From the NCBI GenBank assembly GCA_903934325.1, contig CAIZNH010000039.1, forward strand, positions 62,001 through 126,000: 64,000 nucleotides of DNA, read 5' to 3'. The notes under the pieces are model-generated. The model saw only the letters and a list, made by a program, of their open reading frames with translations, was not told where the DNA came from and made no database searches. Each line of letters begins with the position of its first letter. Positions within the stretch are counted from its first letter, which is position 1. Below are positions 17,931-26,445 of this stretch, piece after piece. Source of the stretch: an uncultured Alphaproteobacteria bacterium. GTDB taxonomy: Bacteria; Pseudomonadota; Alphaproteobacteria; Sphingomonadales; Sphingomonadaceae. Made by a program: the position numbers and the translations under genes.

Positions 17931-20228
17931 ATGGCCAAACCTCCCAAGCTGCCGCAGGGCATGCCGACGCCTGCTCAGGTGCTCGATTTCATCCAGTCCT
18001 CCGACATTCCCGCCGGCAAGCGCGAGATTGCCAAGGCCTTCGGGCTCAAGGGGCAGGAGAAGATCAAGCTCAAGGCCCTGCTCAAGGACATGGCCGAGGA
18101 AGGGCTGATCGACGGCTCGAAAAGCGCCTTCCACCGGATGGGCGGAGTGCCCAAAGTGACCACCCTCAAGATCGTCGATCTCGACGAAGGCGATCTGGTT
18201 GCCGAACCGGACAATTGGGACCCGGAGGCCCCCGGCAAGCCGCCGCGCCTCATCATTCGTGAACCCAAGATGCGGGGTGCCAAGCGCCCCCCTGCGCTCA
18301 AGCGCGGGGACCGCGTGCTGGCCCGCACCGAGGAGACCGAGCGGGGCTGGGTCGCCCATGTGATGAAAAAGCTCCCGGCGCGCACCGAAGGGCTGATGGG
18401 GATTGTCGAGATCGACAAGACCGGCAAGGCCTGGCTCGCGCCGGTGGACAAGCGCGTGCGCCAGTCCGCTCCAATCGCGGATCGTGGCTCTGCCGAGGCA
18501 GGCCAGCTGGTGATCGCCGAAAGGGTCGGCCGGTCCGAACGGGCCGGGGTCAAAGTGGTCGAGGTGGTCGGCGATCCGCTCGCCCCGCGCTCCTTCAGCC
18601 TGATCGCCATTGCCAAGCACGGCATCCCGCACATCTTCCCTGAAGAGGTGCTTGAGGAAGCCCCGCGCGCGGCCAAATTGAAGCTCTCCGAAAAGGCGCG
18701 CGAGGACCTGCGCCATCTGCCGATCGTTGCGATCGACCCCGCTGACGCGCGCGATCATGACGATGCGATCTGGGCAGAGCCGGACGGGCAGGGCGGCTTC
18801 AATGCGTTCGTCGCGATCGCTGACGTCAGCTTCTACGTCCGCCCCGGCTCCGCGCTTGACCGCGAGGCGAGAAAGCGCGGCAATTCGGTCTATTTCCCCG
18901 ACCGGGTGGTGCCGATGCTGCCCGAAGTGCTCTCGGCCGATGTCTGCTCGCTGAAAGAGGGCGAGGACCGCGCGGCCATGGCCTGCCACCTGCACATCAA
19001 CGCTGATGGCAAGGTTTCGAGTTTCCGTTTCACGCGCGCAACTGTGCGCATCGCGCACAACATCGCCTACGAGGACGCGCAGAAGGCGGTGGACGAGGGC
19101 AATCCGCCCGAATTCCTCGCCAACCTGTGGGCGGCGTGGAAGGCGCTGGCAGCCGCGCGCCATGCCCGCGATCCGCTTGAGCTCGAACTGCCCGAACGCC
19201 GCGTGGTGCTCGACGAACAGGGCCGGATCGCCTCGATCGCCATTCGCGAGCGGCTCGATGCGCACCGCGTGGTCGAGGATTTCATGATCGCGGCCAATGT
19301 CGCGGCGGCCAAGGCGCTGGAGGCAAAAACCGCGCCGGTGGTCTACCGCATCCACGAGCCGCCGAACCGCGAGAAGCTGATTGCCTTGCGAGAATACCTT
19401 GCAACCTTGGGCAAGAAGCTGGCGCTGGGACAGGTGGTGACGCCGGGCCTGTTCAACCGGATGCTCAAGGACATCTCGGACGAGGCCGAAAAGGCGCTGG
19501 TGATGGAGGCGGTGCTGCGGAGCCAGACCCAGGCCTATTACGGCCCCGCCAATGCCGGGCATTTCGGCCTTTCGCTGGGATCATACGCCCACTTCACCTC
19601 GCCGATCCGGCGCTATTCCGATTTGCTCGTGCACCGCGCGCTGGTCGATGCCTACAAGCTGGAGCAGCCAGCCCCGCCGGGCTCGATCCCGGCCACCAGC
19701 GGGCTATCCGACCGCGACCGCGCGAGCCTACAACAGGTCTCCGACGCGATCAGCCAGACCGAGCGGCGCGCGATGGAGGCCGAGCGTGACACCATCGACC
19801 GCTATGTTGCCGCCTGGCTTTCGGGCCGGGTGGGCGAGGTGTTCGACACCCGCATCACCGGCGTCCAGTCCTTCGGCTTCTTTGCCACCATCGTCGGGCT
19901 TGGCGGGGACGGGCTCGTCCCGATCTCGACGCTGGGGGGCGAATATTTCCGCTATGACGAAGCGGCCAAGGCGCTGGTCGGCAGTGACAGCGGCACGGTC
20001 TATGCGACCGGCGACCGGCTGAAGCTGCGACTGGGCGAGGCCAATGCGCTCACCGGATCGCTGAAATTCGTGCTGCCCGATGCCGATGCCGGGGCCATCG
20101 AACCGCGGGGGAGCCGACCGGAAGATCGGCGGCGGGGTGCAGGTGGTCCGCCCAAAAAGGCGGGCAAGTTTATCGTGGGAAAGCGCGGACGGCCGGGCAA
20201 TATCCGCCATCAGGGCCGCAAGAAATAG
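17931..20228 (+). CDS. rnr: Ribonuclease R
   Basis: 765 residues; 3'-5' hydrolytic exoribonuclease that degrades structured RNA. A winged-helix N-terminus (about 10-60) and cold-shock-like OB domains precede the RNB catalytic domain, whose metal-binding aspartates appear in VAIDPADARDHDDAIW; the RNase II-type FTSPIRRYSDLLVHR motif follows. A C-terminal S1 domain (GRVGEVFDTRITGVQSFGFF) and a basic tail rich in K, R and G complete it. It ends 7 bases before the convergent stress-protein gene, and a palindromic repeat precedes it. Confidence 0.97.
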   Translation: MAKPPKLPQGMPTPAQVLDFIQSSDIPAGKREIAKAFGLKGQEKIKLKALLKDMAEEGLIDGSKSAFHRMGGVPKVTTLKIVDLDEGDLVAEPDNWDPEAPGKPPRLIIREPKMRGAKRPPALKRGDRVLARTEETERGWVAHVMKKLPARTEGLMGIVEIDKTGKAWLAPVDKRVRQSAPIADRGSAEAGQLVIAERVGRSERAGVKVVEVVGDPLAPRSFSLIAIAKHGIPHIFPEEVLEEAPRAAKLKLSEKAREDLRHLPIVAIDPADARDHDDAIWAEPDGQGGFNAFVAIADVSFYVRPGSALDREARKRGNSVYFPDRVVPMLPEVLSADVCSLKEGEDRAAMACHLHINADGKVSSFRFTRATVRIAHNIAYEDAQKAVDEGNPPEFLANLWAAWKALAAARHARDPLELELPERRVVLDEQGRIASIAIRERLDAHRVVEDFMIAANVAAAKALEAKTAPVVYRIHEPPNREKLIALREYLATLGKKLALGQVVTPGLFNRMLKDISDEAEKALVMEAVLRSQTQAYYGPANAGHFGLSLGSYAHFTSPIRRYSDLLVHRALVDAYKLEQPAPPGSIPATSGLSDRDRASLQQVSDAISQTERRAMEAERDTIDRYVAAWLSGRVGEVFDTRITGVQSFGFFATIVGLGGDGLVPISTLGGEYFRYDEAAKALVGSDSGTVYATGDRLKLRLGEANALTGSLKFVLPDADAGAIEPRGSRPEDRRRGAGGPPKKAGKFIVGKRGRPGNIRHQGRKK

Positions 20229-20235
20229 CGTTCCA

Positions 20236-20688
20236 CTACGCCTGATGGTCGCGCGTCGTCTCGTCGTAATCGGCAGGGATGATGTAGACCGGGCAGGGCA
20301 GGGTGCCGGCGAGGCTTGAGAAGTGCGTCACCAGTGGCCCCGGCGCCGCGCCCTTGGCTGCGCCCAGCACGAGCGCGGCGACTTCGGCATGGTCGGCAAG
20401 GAATTCGCTGACGATCTTCTGCCCCTGGCCGATCTTCACCGAGATGGTCGGCATGATCCCGCTTTCGGCCAGCAGGCTGCCCGCAACGCCATGAGCAAGC
20501 ATCTCTGCCCGGTCACGCGCCTCGGCCTCGATCGTCGCCTGCACCGCGCCGAAAGCGCTGAAATTCTGCTGCGGCACCAGCGCCAGCAGATGCACCGCCC
20601 CGCCGACATTGGCGGCCCGGCGCGCGGCATAGCGCAAGGCGGCCAGCGCCTCTTCGCTCTCGTCGATGATGACCAGAAATGTGCGCAT
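20236..20688 (-). CDS. Universal stress protein (UspA family)
   Basis: 150 residues from ATG 20688 ([20 protein letters not shown]), which fits the family; an upstream start would add an unrelated 21-residue tail. The single Usp domain ends with [20 protein letters not shown] and PCPVYIIP, the region where ATP-binding members carry G-2x-G-9x-G(S/T); here it is approximately GAAKG...TH, so nucleotide binding is uncertain. Divergent from the PDH E2 gene with a 147-base shared upstream region. Role in stress survival is inferred from the family. Confidence 0.87.
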   Translation of the reverse strand: MRTFLVIIDESEEALAALRYAARRAANVGGAVHLLALVPQQNFSAFGAVQATIEAEARDRAEMLAHGVAGSLLAESGIMPTISVKIGQGQKIVSEFLADHAEVAALVLGAAKGAAPGPLVTHFSSLAGTLPCPVYIIPADYDETTRDHQA

Positions 20689-20835
20689 TGTCTCAGCCCC
20701 GTTGGCCTTGAGGATATCAATGCATTCGTATGGATTGGCAAGTCCCCGCAAGCTTCCGCCAATCTGGGCCTTGCCCGACGTAAGGGAATTGGCCAGAGGA
20801 AAGCCAAGGATCGTTTACGGGAGTTTCAACGGATC

Positions 20836-22248
20836 ATGGCCCTCGACATCAAGATGCCGGCATTGTCGCCCACCATGGAAGAGGGCACGCTCGCACGCTG
20901 GCTGGTGAAGGTTGGTGACACGGTCTCCTCGGGCGACGTGATGGCCGAGATCGAGACCGACAAGGCGACGATGGAGTTCGAGGCGGTCGATGAAGGCGTG
21001 ATCGCCGAAATCCTGATCGCGGAAGGCAGCGAGGGCGTGAAGGTCGGCGCGGTGATCGCGCGGTTGACGGTTGAAGGCGAGGAGGCTGCTCCGGCAGCAG
21101 CGCCCGCTGCGGCTGCACCGGTCGCTGCCGCCGATGGCCCTGCTGCGACTCCGACCGCCAAGAAGCTCGCCGAGGTGAACGGGATCGATCTCGCCGGCGT
21201 CACCGGCACCGGCCCCAAGGGCAAGATCACCAAGGAAGATGTCGAGGCTGCAATCCTCAAGGGCGGCGCTGCGGTGGTTGCCGCACCGGCTGCGGCACCG
21301 GCTCCCGCGCCTGCGGCAGCGCCCGTTGCGGCCTCGGGCGCGCGCGTCGTTGCCTCGCCGCTGGCCAAGCGGATCGCGGCGGACAAGAGCATTGATCTTG
21401 CGCTCGTCAAGGGCACCGGTCCGGGTGGCCGGATCGTCAAGGAAGATGTCGAGGCCTTCACCCCCGGCGCTGCGGCTCCCGCGCCTGCTGCTGCTGCTCC
21501 GGCACCCGTTGCGCCCGCCGCTCCGGTGGCCGTCCCCAGCCTCGGCGGCGATCTCGATGCGCCTTATGAGGTGCAGAAGCTCAACAATGTCCGCAAGGTC
21601 ATCGCCCGCCGCCTGACCGAAGCCAAGCAGACCATCCCGCACATCTACCTCACGGTCGACATCCGCCTCGATGCGCTGCTCAAGCTGCGTGGCGAACTGA
21701 ACAAGAGCCTTGATGCGGACGGAGTGAAGCTGTCGGTCAACGATCTGCTGATCAAGGCGCTCGCCCGCGCATTGCAGCGCGTGCCCAAGTGCAATGTCAG
21801 CTTCCAGGGCGATACGCTGCTGCAATTCACGCGGCAGGATATCTCGGTCGCGGTCGCCGCGCCCTCGGGCCTCATCACGCCGATCATCCGCGACGCTGGC
21901 CGCAAGGGCCTTGCCGAGATCAGCACCGAGATGAAGGCGCTCGCAAACAAGGCCAAGGACGGCAAGCTGCAACCGCACGAATTCCAGGGCGGCACGGCGA
22001 GCCTCTCCAACCTCGGCATGTTCGGCACCAAGCAGTTCGACGCGGTGATCAACCCGCCGCAAGCGATGATCCTCGCCGTCGGTGCGGGCGAGCAGCGTCC
22101 GTGGGTCGAGGACGGCCAGATCGTCCCAGCCACGGTCATGAGCGCCACCGGCAGCTTCGACCACCGCGCCATCGACGGCGCTGACGGGGCGCAGCTTATG
22201 GAAGCGCTGAAGCAGCTGTGCGAGAACCCGATGGGGCTGGTGGTCTAA
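20836..22248 (+). CDS. pdhC: Pyruvate dehydrogenase E2, dihydrolipoamide acetyltransferase
   Basis: 470 residues. Start ATG 20836 gives [17 protein letters not shown], the conserved beginning. One lipoyl domain (2-78, lipoyl Lys 43 in ETDKATME), Ala/Pro linker, then two consecutive E3/E1-binding domains (about 105-141 and 174-208: [20 protein letters not shown] and [20 protein letters not shown]), another Ala/Pro linker and the acetyltransferase domain with catalytic HRAIDG (His about 443). A duplicated binding domain is unusual; one is normal. Followed closely by a thioesterase and the E3 gene; E1 is encoded 37 kb away. Confidence 0.96.
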   Translation: MALDIKMPALSPTMEEGTLARWLVKVGDTVSSGDVMAEIETDKATMEFEAVDEGVIAEILIAEGSEGVKVGAVIARLTVEGEEAAPAAAPAAAAPVAAADGPAATPTAKKLAEVNGIDLAGVTGTGPKGKITKEDVEAAILKGGAAVVAAPAAAPAPAPAAAPVAASGARVVASPLAKRIAADKSIDLALVKGTGPGGRIVKEDVEAFTPGAAAPAPAAAAPAPVAPAAPVAVPSLGGDLDAPYEVQKLNNVRKVIARRLTEAKQTIPHIYLTVDIRLDALLKLRGELNKSLDADGVKLSVNDLLIKALARALQRVPKCNVSFQGDTLLQFTRQDISVAVAAPSGLITPIIRDAGRKGLAEISTEMKALANKAKDGKLQPHEFQGGTASLSNLGMFGTKQFDAVINPPQAMILAVGAGEQRPWVEDGQIVPATVMSATGSFDHRAIDGADGAQLMEALKQLCENPMGLVV

Positions 22249-22252
22249 CCCG

Positions 22253-22663
22253 ATGCCATCGGGTGAATTGACGATCCGCGCCACGGCCATGCCCGCCGAT
22301 ACCAACCCCTATGGCGGGGTGTTCGGCGGTTGGCTGATGGCGCAGATGGCGCTGGGCGCGGGCAGCCTCGCAAGCCGCGTGGGGCAGGGCAAGGCGGTGG
22401 TCGTCTCGGCGAGCGACTTCGCCTTCCCCGGCGCAATGGCGGTGGGGGACGAACTCAGCGTTTATTGCGAGTGTCTAGCCACCGGCACCACCTCGCTCAC
22501 CATCGCTGCCGAGGCCATCGCCCGCGAGCGCAATGGCGAGGCAACGCAGACTGTCGCGCGCGGCACCTTCAAATTCGTGTTGATCGGCGAGGACGGCCGC
22601 CCGCGGGCGCTGGTCGCCAATCCCCAACTTGTCCTCCCCAAGGAAGATACCAATGGCAAATGA
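22253..22663 (+). CDS. Hotdog-fold acyl-CoA thioesterase
   Basis: 136 residues from ATG 22253, 4 bases after the E2 stop. Looks like a YciA/acyl-CoA thioesterase: TNPYGGVFGGWLMAQMALGA carries the N-terminal helix of the hotdog fold, VSASDFAFPGAMAVGDELSV the central strand. The usual catalytic Asp follows the Gly-rich helix as an Asn/Asp-type position. Its last 11 bases overlap the E3 start, so it is translationally coupled. Its place between E2 and E3 recalls the small gene reported between these in Zymomonas, if memory serves; the role in PDH metabolism is unknown. Confidence 0.82.
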   Translation: MPSGELTIRATAMPADTNPYGGVFGGWLMAQMALGAGSLASRVGQGKAVVVSASDFAFPGAMAVGDELSVYCECLATGTTSLTIAAEAIARERNGEATQTVARGTFKFVLIGEDGRPRALVANPQLVLPKEDTNGK

Positions 22664-24062
22664 CTATGATGTGATCGTGCTGGGCTCCGGCCCCGGCGGC
22701 TATGTCGCGGCGATTCGTTGCGCGCAGCTCGGCCTCAAGACCGCCATCGTGGAACGCGAAAACCTCGGCGGCATCTGTCTCAACTGGGGCTGCATTCCGA
22801 CCAAGGCGATGCTGCGCTCGGCCGAGATTTTCCACTACATGCAGCACGCGGGCGATTACGGCCTCGTCGCGCAGGGCATCGAGGCGGACTTGGCGGCAAT
22901 CGTCAAGCGCAGCCGCGGGGTCGCCAAGCAGCTCAATCAGGGCATCGGCCACCTGATGAAGAAGAACAAGATCGCAGTCCACATGGGCACCGGCACGCTG
23001 ACGGGGGCTACCTCGCTCAAGGTGACGGGCGAGAAGGGCGAAGAACACCTCACCGCCAAGCACATCATCGTCGCCACCGGTGCGCGCGCCCGTGATCTGC
23101 CCTTTGCGCCGGCCGACGGCAAGCGCGTGTGGACCTATCGCCATGCGATGACCCCCACCGAACTTCCGGCCAAGCTGCTGGTGATCGGATCGGGCGCAAT
23201 CGGGATCGAATTTGCAAGCTTCTACAATGATCTCGGCAGCGAAGTGACGGTCGTCGAGATGCTCGACCGGATCGTGCCGGTCGAGGATGCGGACGTCTCA
23301 AGCTTCCTCGAAAAGTCGCTGAAGAAGCAGGGCATCGCCATAATGACCGGTGCGGGTGTGGAGGCGATCAAGGTCTCGGACGCCGGCATCTCCGCCACGA
23401 TCAAGGACAAGGCGGGGAGCAGCACCACCAGCGACTTTACCCATGTGATCGTCGCCATCGGCATCGTCCCCAACACCGAGAATGTCGGGCTTGAGGGCCT
23501 TGCCGAGATGGATCGCGGTTTCATCCAGATCGATCCCTATGGCCGTACCAAGACACCCGGCCTGTGGGCGATCGGCGACTGCACACCCGGGCCGTGGCTG
23601 GCGCACAAGGCGAGCCACGAGGGCGTCACCTGTGCCGAGGCGATTGCGGCAGAGCTCGGCAATACCGAGGTTCACCCGCACCCGCTCAATCGCAACAACA
23701 TTCCCGGTTGCACCTATTGCCACCCGCAGATCGCCTCGGTCGGCCTTACCGAAGCCAAGGCGAAAGAGGCAGGTTACGACATCAAGGTCGGCAACTTCCC
23801 CTTCATCGGCAATGGCAAGGCGATCGCACTTGGCGAGGCCGAGGGCTTCATCAAGACGATCTTCGATGCGAAGACCGGCGAACTTCTCGGCGCGCACATG
23901 GTTGGCGCGGAAGTGACCGAACTGATCCAGGGCTACACCGTCGGCAAGACGCTCGAGACCACCGAGGCCGAGCTGATGCAAACCGTTTTCCCGCACCCGA
24001 CGCTGTCCGAGATGATGCATGAAAGCGTGCTCGACGCCTACGGGCGGGCGCTGCACTTCTGA
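22653..24062 (+). CDS. lpdA: Dihydrolipoamide dehydrogenase (E3)
   Basis: 469 residues from ATG 22653 (MANDYDVIVLGSGPGGYVAA). FAD-binding GxGxxG near the N-terminus, the redox disulfide in GGICLNWGCIPTKAML, an NAD-binding GSGAIGIEFASFYNDLG, and the C-terminal interface with the catalytic HPTLSEMMHE. Reoxidises lipoamide for PDH and possibly other 2-oxoacid complexes. Overlaps the thioesterase gene and, by TGATG, the methyltransferase gene. Only the E2 gene is adjacent; the E1 subunits are encoded at 59-61.6 kb. Confidence 0.97.
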   Translation: MANDYDVIVLGSGPGGYVAAIRCAQLGLKTAIVERENLGGICLNWGCIPTKAMLRSAEIFHYMQHAGDYGLVAQGIEADLAAIVKRSRGVAKQLNQGIGHLMKKNKIAVHMGTGTLTGATSLKVTGEKGEEHLTAKHIIVATGARARDLPFAPADGKRVWTYRHAMTPTELPAKLLVIGSGAIGIEFASFYNDLGSEVTVVEMLDRIVPVEDADVSSFLEKSLKKQGIAIMTGAGVEAIKVSDAGISATIKDKAGSSTTSDFTHVIVAIGIVPNTENVGLEGLAEMDRGFIQIDPYGRTKTPGLWAIGDCTPGPWLAHKASHEGVTCAEAIAAELGNTEVHPHPLNRNNIPGCTYCHPQIASVGLTEAKAKEAGYDIKVGNFPFIGNGKAIALGEAEGFIKTIFDAKTGELLGAHMVGAEVTELIQGYTVGKTLETTEAELMQTVFPHPTLSEMMHESVLDAYGRALHF

Positions 24063-24922
24063 TGGCCGGGCCAGCACCCGAGGCGCTGAAGGGCGAGGAT
24101 TGGGCCGGCGAGATGGGCGCGCGGTGGCTCGCCAGTCTCGATCGCTTCGAAGGCATGATTGCCCCGATTGGCGCGGCCCTGCTGGCCCGGGCTGACTATG
24201 ACGCGGGCGAGCGGGTGCTCGATCTCGGCTGCGGCGGCGGGGCGACCACGCTGGCGATTACCGAAAGGGTCGGCCCGCAGGGCGCTGCTCTCGGGCTCGA
24301 TGTTGCGCCGATGCTGATCGAGCGTGCGCGGCACCGGGCCAGCGCCGCCGCCAGCTCTGCGCGCTTCGTCTGCGCTGATGCCGCAACGGCGCACCTCGAC
24401 ACGCCGCCCTTCGACCGGCTGTTCTCGCGCTTCGGCTCTATGTTCTTCGATGCGCCCGTGCCCGCCTTTGCCAACCTCAAGACGATGCTGAAGCCGGGCG
24501 GGCGGATCGATCTCGCTGTCTGGGCCAACCCGCGCGACAATCTGTGGATGATGGAAGTCATGGGCGTCGCCCGCCGTCATGTCGAGATACCGCCGGCGGT
24601 GCCGCGCGCGCCAGGGCCCTTCGCTTTCGAGGATCTCGGCTATCTGGAAGAAGTGCTGACGGGCGCGGGCTTCGGCAGCATGGATGTGACCGCATACGAA
24701 GGCCTGCAACCAATCGGTGGGCCCGGAACTTCGCCGGTGGCGGCGACCGATTTCGTCCTTGCAGCCATGGCGGTCGGACGCGTCCTTGATGAGGCGGGCG
24801 CGGATGTGCGGGACGCAGCGCGCGCCGATCTCATCGCCCTCTTCACCGATCGCCACATTGAAGGCGAAGGCGTGATGATGGGCGCAAAGGCGTGGCTGGT
24901 CAGCGCCGTAGCTTTGCCATAG
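24062..24922 (+). CDS. Class I SAM-dependent methyltransferase
   Basis: 286 residues, start overlaps the lpdA stop (TGATG). The SAM-binding motif I is RVLDLGCGGGATTLAI (about 52-67), with GLDVAPMLIERAR as motif II and a downstream FSRFGSMFF region. Looks like a ubiE/methyltransferase type 11 fold acting on a small molecule; the substrate is not deducible. Translational coupling to lpdA is suggested by the overlap. Confidence 0.83.
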   Translation: MAGPAPEALKGEDWAGEMGARWLASLDRFEGMIAPIGAALLARADYDAGERVLDLGCGGGATTLAITERVGPQGAALGLDVAPMLIERARHRASAAASSARFVCADAATAHLDTPPFDRLFSRFGSMFFDAPVPAFANLKTMLKPGGRIDLAVWANPRDNLWMMEVMGVARRHVEIPPAVPRAPGPFAFEDLGYLEEVLTGAGFGSMDVTAYEGLQPIGGPGTSPVAATDFVLAAMAVGRVLDEAGADVRDAARADLIALFTDRHIEGEGVMMGAKAWLVSAVALP

Positions 24923-24954
24923 GTTACCCGCATCCACGGCAGGAGAACGGCCGG

Positions 24955-25566
24955 ATGCGCGATGTGATTGTGAGCTTTCTCAAGCCCTGTGACGAGCCGT
25001 GGGAGGCAATGACCCCGCGCGGATGCAATCGCCACTGCGCCGCCTGCGACAAGGTGATCCACGATCTCGCCGCGCTTACCTTTGAAGAGGCAAGCAGCCT
25101 GCTCGACAGCGAACAGGAAGTCTGCGTGCGCGCGCAGCTTGGCCCGGACGGCGCGGTTGCGCTGAAGCCCGGCGGGCGCGGCGGCGCGCGGCGCATGATC
25201 GCGGCGGCGGGCGCATCGCTGGCGCTGGCGACGGCCGCCTGCCAGACCGTGCCCGAAGCCAACACGCCGCTTTACCGCATCACCGGAAAGTTCGACTGGA
25301 AGAGCTTCTACTACGATGCCGAGCTGACCTCGGCGGACGGGCGAACATGGCGCAAACAGCGCGAACCCGGCACGGGGCGGTTCATCTTCGATAACCTGCC
25401 GCCCGGCACTTACACTCTAACCACGCGTGACAGTTGCGGCGAGCGGGTGGAGGTCGAGACCGTGACGATCACCGACGCACCGGTCGAGGTGCAGAAAGGC
25501 TCGCCCGATTCAGGCTGCATCATTGTCGGCGCGATGTTGAGGGTCGAGCGGCCCGAACGCGCCTGA
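24955..25566 (+). CDS. Cysteine-rich protein with membrane anchor and carboxypeptidase-regulatory-like domain
   Basis: 203 residues from ATG 24955 (MRDVIVSFLKPCDEPWEAMT). Three parts: an N-terminal Cys-rich module with PC (12), RGCNRHCAACDKVIHDL (Cys 24, 28, 31) and Cys 57; a hydrophobic segment after an Arg pair (79-97) ending in a lipobox-like ATAAC; then a C-terminal beta-sandwich-like stretch, TGRFIFDNLPPGTYTLTT, as in carboxypeptidase regulatory domains. The phrase PC..W..MTP..C..C..C.K.V.D resembles the N-terminus of many Bacteroidetes proteins. Function unknown. Its last 57 bases overlap the convergent LprI-like gene. Confidence 0.68.
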   Translation: MRDVIVSFLKPCDEPWEAMTPRGCNRHCAACDKVIHDLAALTFEEASSLLDSEQEVCVRAQLGPDGAVALKPGGRGGARRMIAAAGASLALATAACQTVPEANTPLYRITGKFDWKSFYYDAELTSADGRTWRKQREPGTGRFIFDNLPPGTYTLTTRDSCGERVEVETVTITDAPVEVQKGSPDSGCIIVGAMLRVERPERA

Positions 25567-26166
25567 GCGAGTGCCCTCCCTGCGGCATCGCCAGAAGGTG
25601 CCGTCCGCGATCTTGATGCCGAACCGCATCGGCGGCAGCGAAATCGTAGCAAAAGGCTTCCACGGCGCTGCGGCGGAGACATAGGGAAACAGGACGCCCA
25701 GCACCTCGCCCGAGGTTGCATCGCTCAAGACGATGGTGGGGTCATAGCCGGGCGCACCAAAAAATCGGGTTTCCCTGCTCTGTTCCCTGATCATGCACGG
25801 CCTGACGTAGGTTTTGGCCTCGGGTGGTCGGGCCGCAGCAAGGACTTCGTGAAGGGCGATGCGCTCGTTATAGGCGGCGACGAGGCAGGCGCGGTGATCG
25901 GGCGAGAATGCACAGCGGCTGCGGCGCGCGAACCATGCGCTATCGCTCTCCATCAGCACCGCGCCTGCAATTGGTGCGCGGCTGACCAAAGCCGCGTGCT
26001 GCGCGTCAAGCGCACGCAAGGCATCGTCCTCGCACACCAGCATGTCGGAAGCATAAGTCGGTCGCGCGCAGTCAGCGCTTGCCTGCTCCACCGGAGGCGG
26101 GACGGCGGGAGGCGCGCCCGTCTGCGAAAGAGCGAAAAGCGATGATGCAGCAAGGATCAGTGACAT
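25510..26166 (-). CDS. Exported LprI-like domain protein
   Basis: 218 residues from ATG 26166; the N-terminus is a signal peptide (MSLILAASSLFALSQTG). The mature part has four cysteines in the spacing of the lysozyme-inhibitor LprI-like/DUF1311 fold: CARPTYASDMLVC (33, 45) and RRSRCAFSPDHRACL (85, 94). Downstream is an unfamiliar domain of about 110 residues. A G8 tract immediately before the ATG acts as the only Shine-Dalgarno-like element and is the right arm of a hairpin (see 26173). Likely periplasmic; role unknown. Overlaps the convergent Cys-rich gene by 57 bases. Confidence 0.68.
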   Translation of the reverse strand: MSLILAASSLFALSQTGAPPAVPPPVEQASADCARPTYASDMLVCEDDALRALDAQHAALVSRAPIAGAVLMESDSAWFARRSRCAFSPDHRACLVAAYNERIALHEVLAAARPPEAKTYVRPCMIREQSRETRFFGAPGYDPTIVLSDATSGEVLGVLFPYVSAAAPWKPFATISLPPMRFGIKIADGTFWRCRREGTRSGAFGPLDPQHRADNDAA

Positions 26167-26172
26167 GGAACT

Positions 26173-26227
26173 CCCCCCCCGACGGCGCCAGCCTATCCTG
26201 CGCGAGGGCAGTGTCAATCGGGGGGGG
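26173..26227 (-). promoter_or_regulatory. C8/G8 inverted repeat over the ribosome-binding region of the LprI-like gene
   Basis: Perfect 10-base arms CCCCCCCCGA (26173-26182) and TCGGGGGGGG (26218-26227), 35-base spacer. On the minus strand, transcripts coming from tRNA-Ser would carry the C-rich arm first and the G-rich arm just before the ATG at 26166; pairing would cover the ribosome-binding region. It may equally serve as a weak 3' hairpin for the tRNA gene, although no T-run follows. Homopolymer tracts of eight can also slip. Confidence 0.6.
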
Positions 26228-26228
26228 C

Positions 26229-26318
26229 TGGCGGACAGGGTGGGATTCGAACCCACGGTAGGCTTGCACCTACGGCGGTTTTCAAGACCGCTGCCTTAAA
26301 CCACTCGGCCACCTGTCC
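26229..26318 (-). tRNA. tRNA-Ser (anticodon UGA)
   Basis: 90-nucleotide gene with encoded CCA. Acceptor stem GGACAGG/CCTGTCC closes it, the D arm has GCCGAGTGGTT, the anticodon loop reads CTTGAAA within GCGGTCTTGAAAACCGC (anticodon TGA), a long class II variable arm (GTAGGTGCAAGCCTAC) follows, then GGTTCGAATCC in the T loop and 3' CCA. Decodes UCN serine codons. It lies 62 bases upstream of the LprI-like gene on the same strand. Confidence 0.97.
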
Positions 26319-26445
26319 TTGTGCCAAGCGGCTAGCGCCAGACGAGGCCATTGTCACCACTCTTGTCATCAGTTCACCCCGCCAGAGGGGGAGAACGCCG
26401 ATCCTGTTGTTGGGGATTCAGCCAAGGTGTGACATCCCTAGGCAG

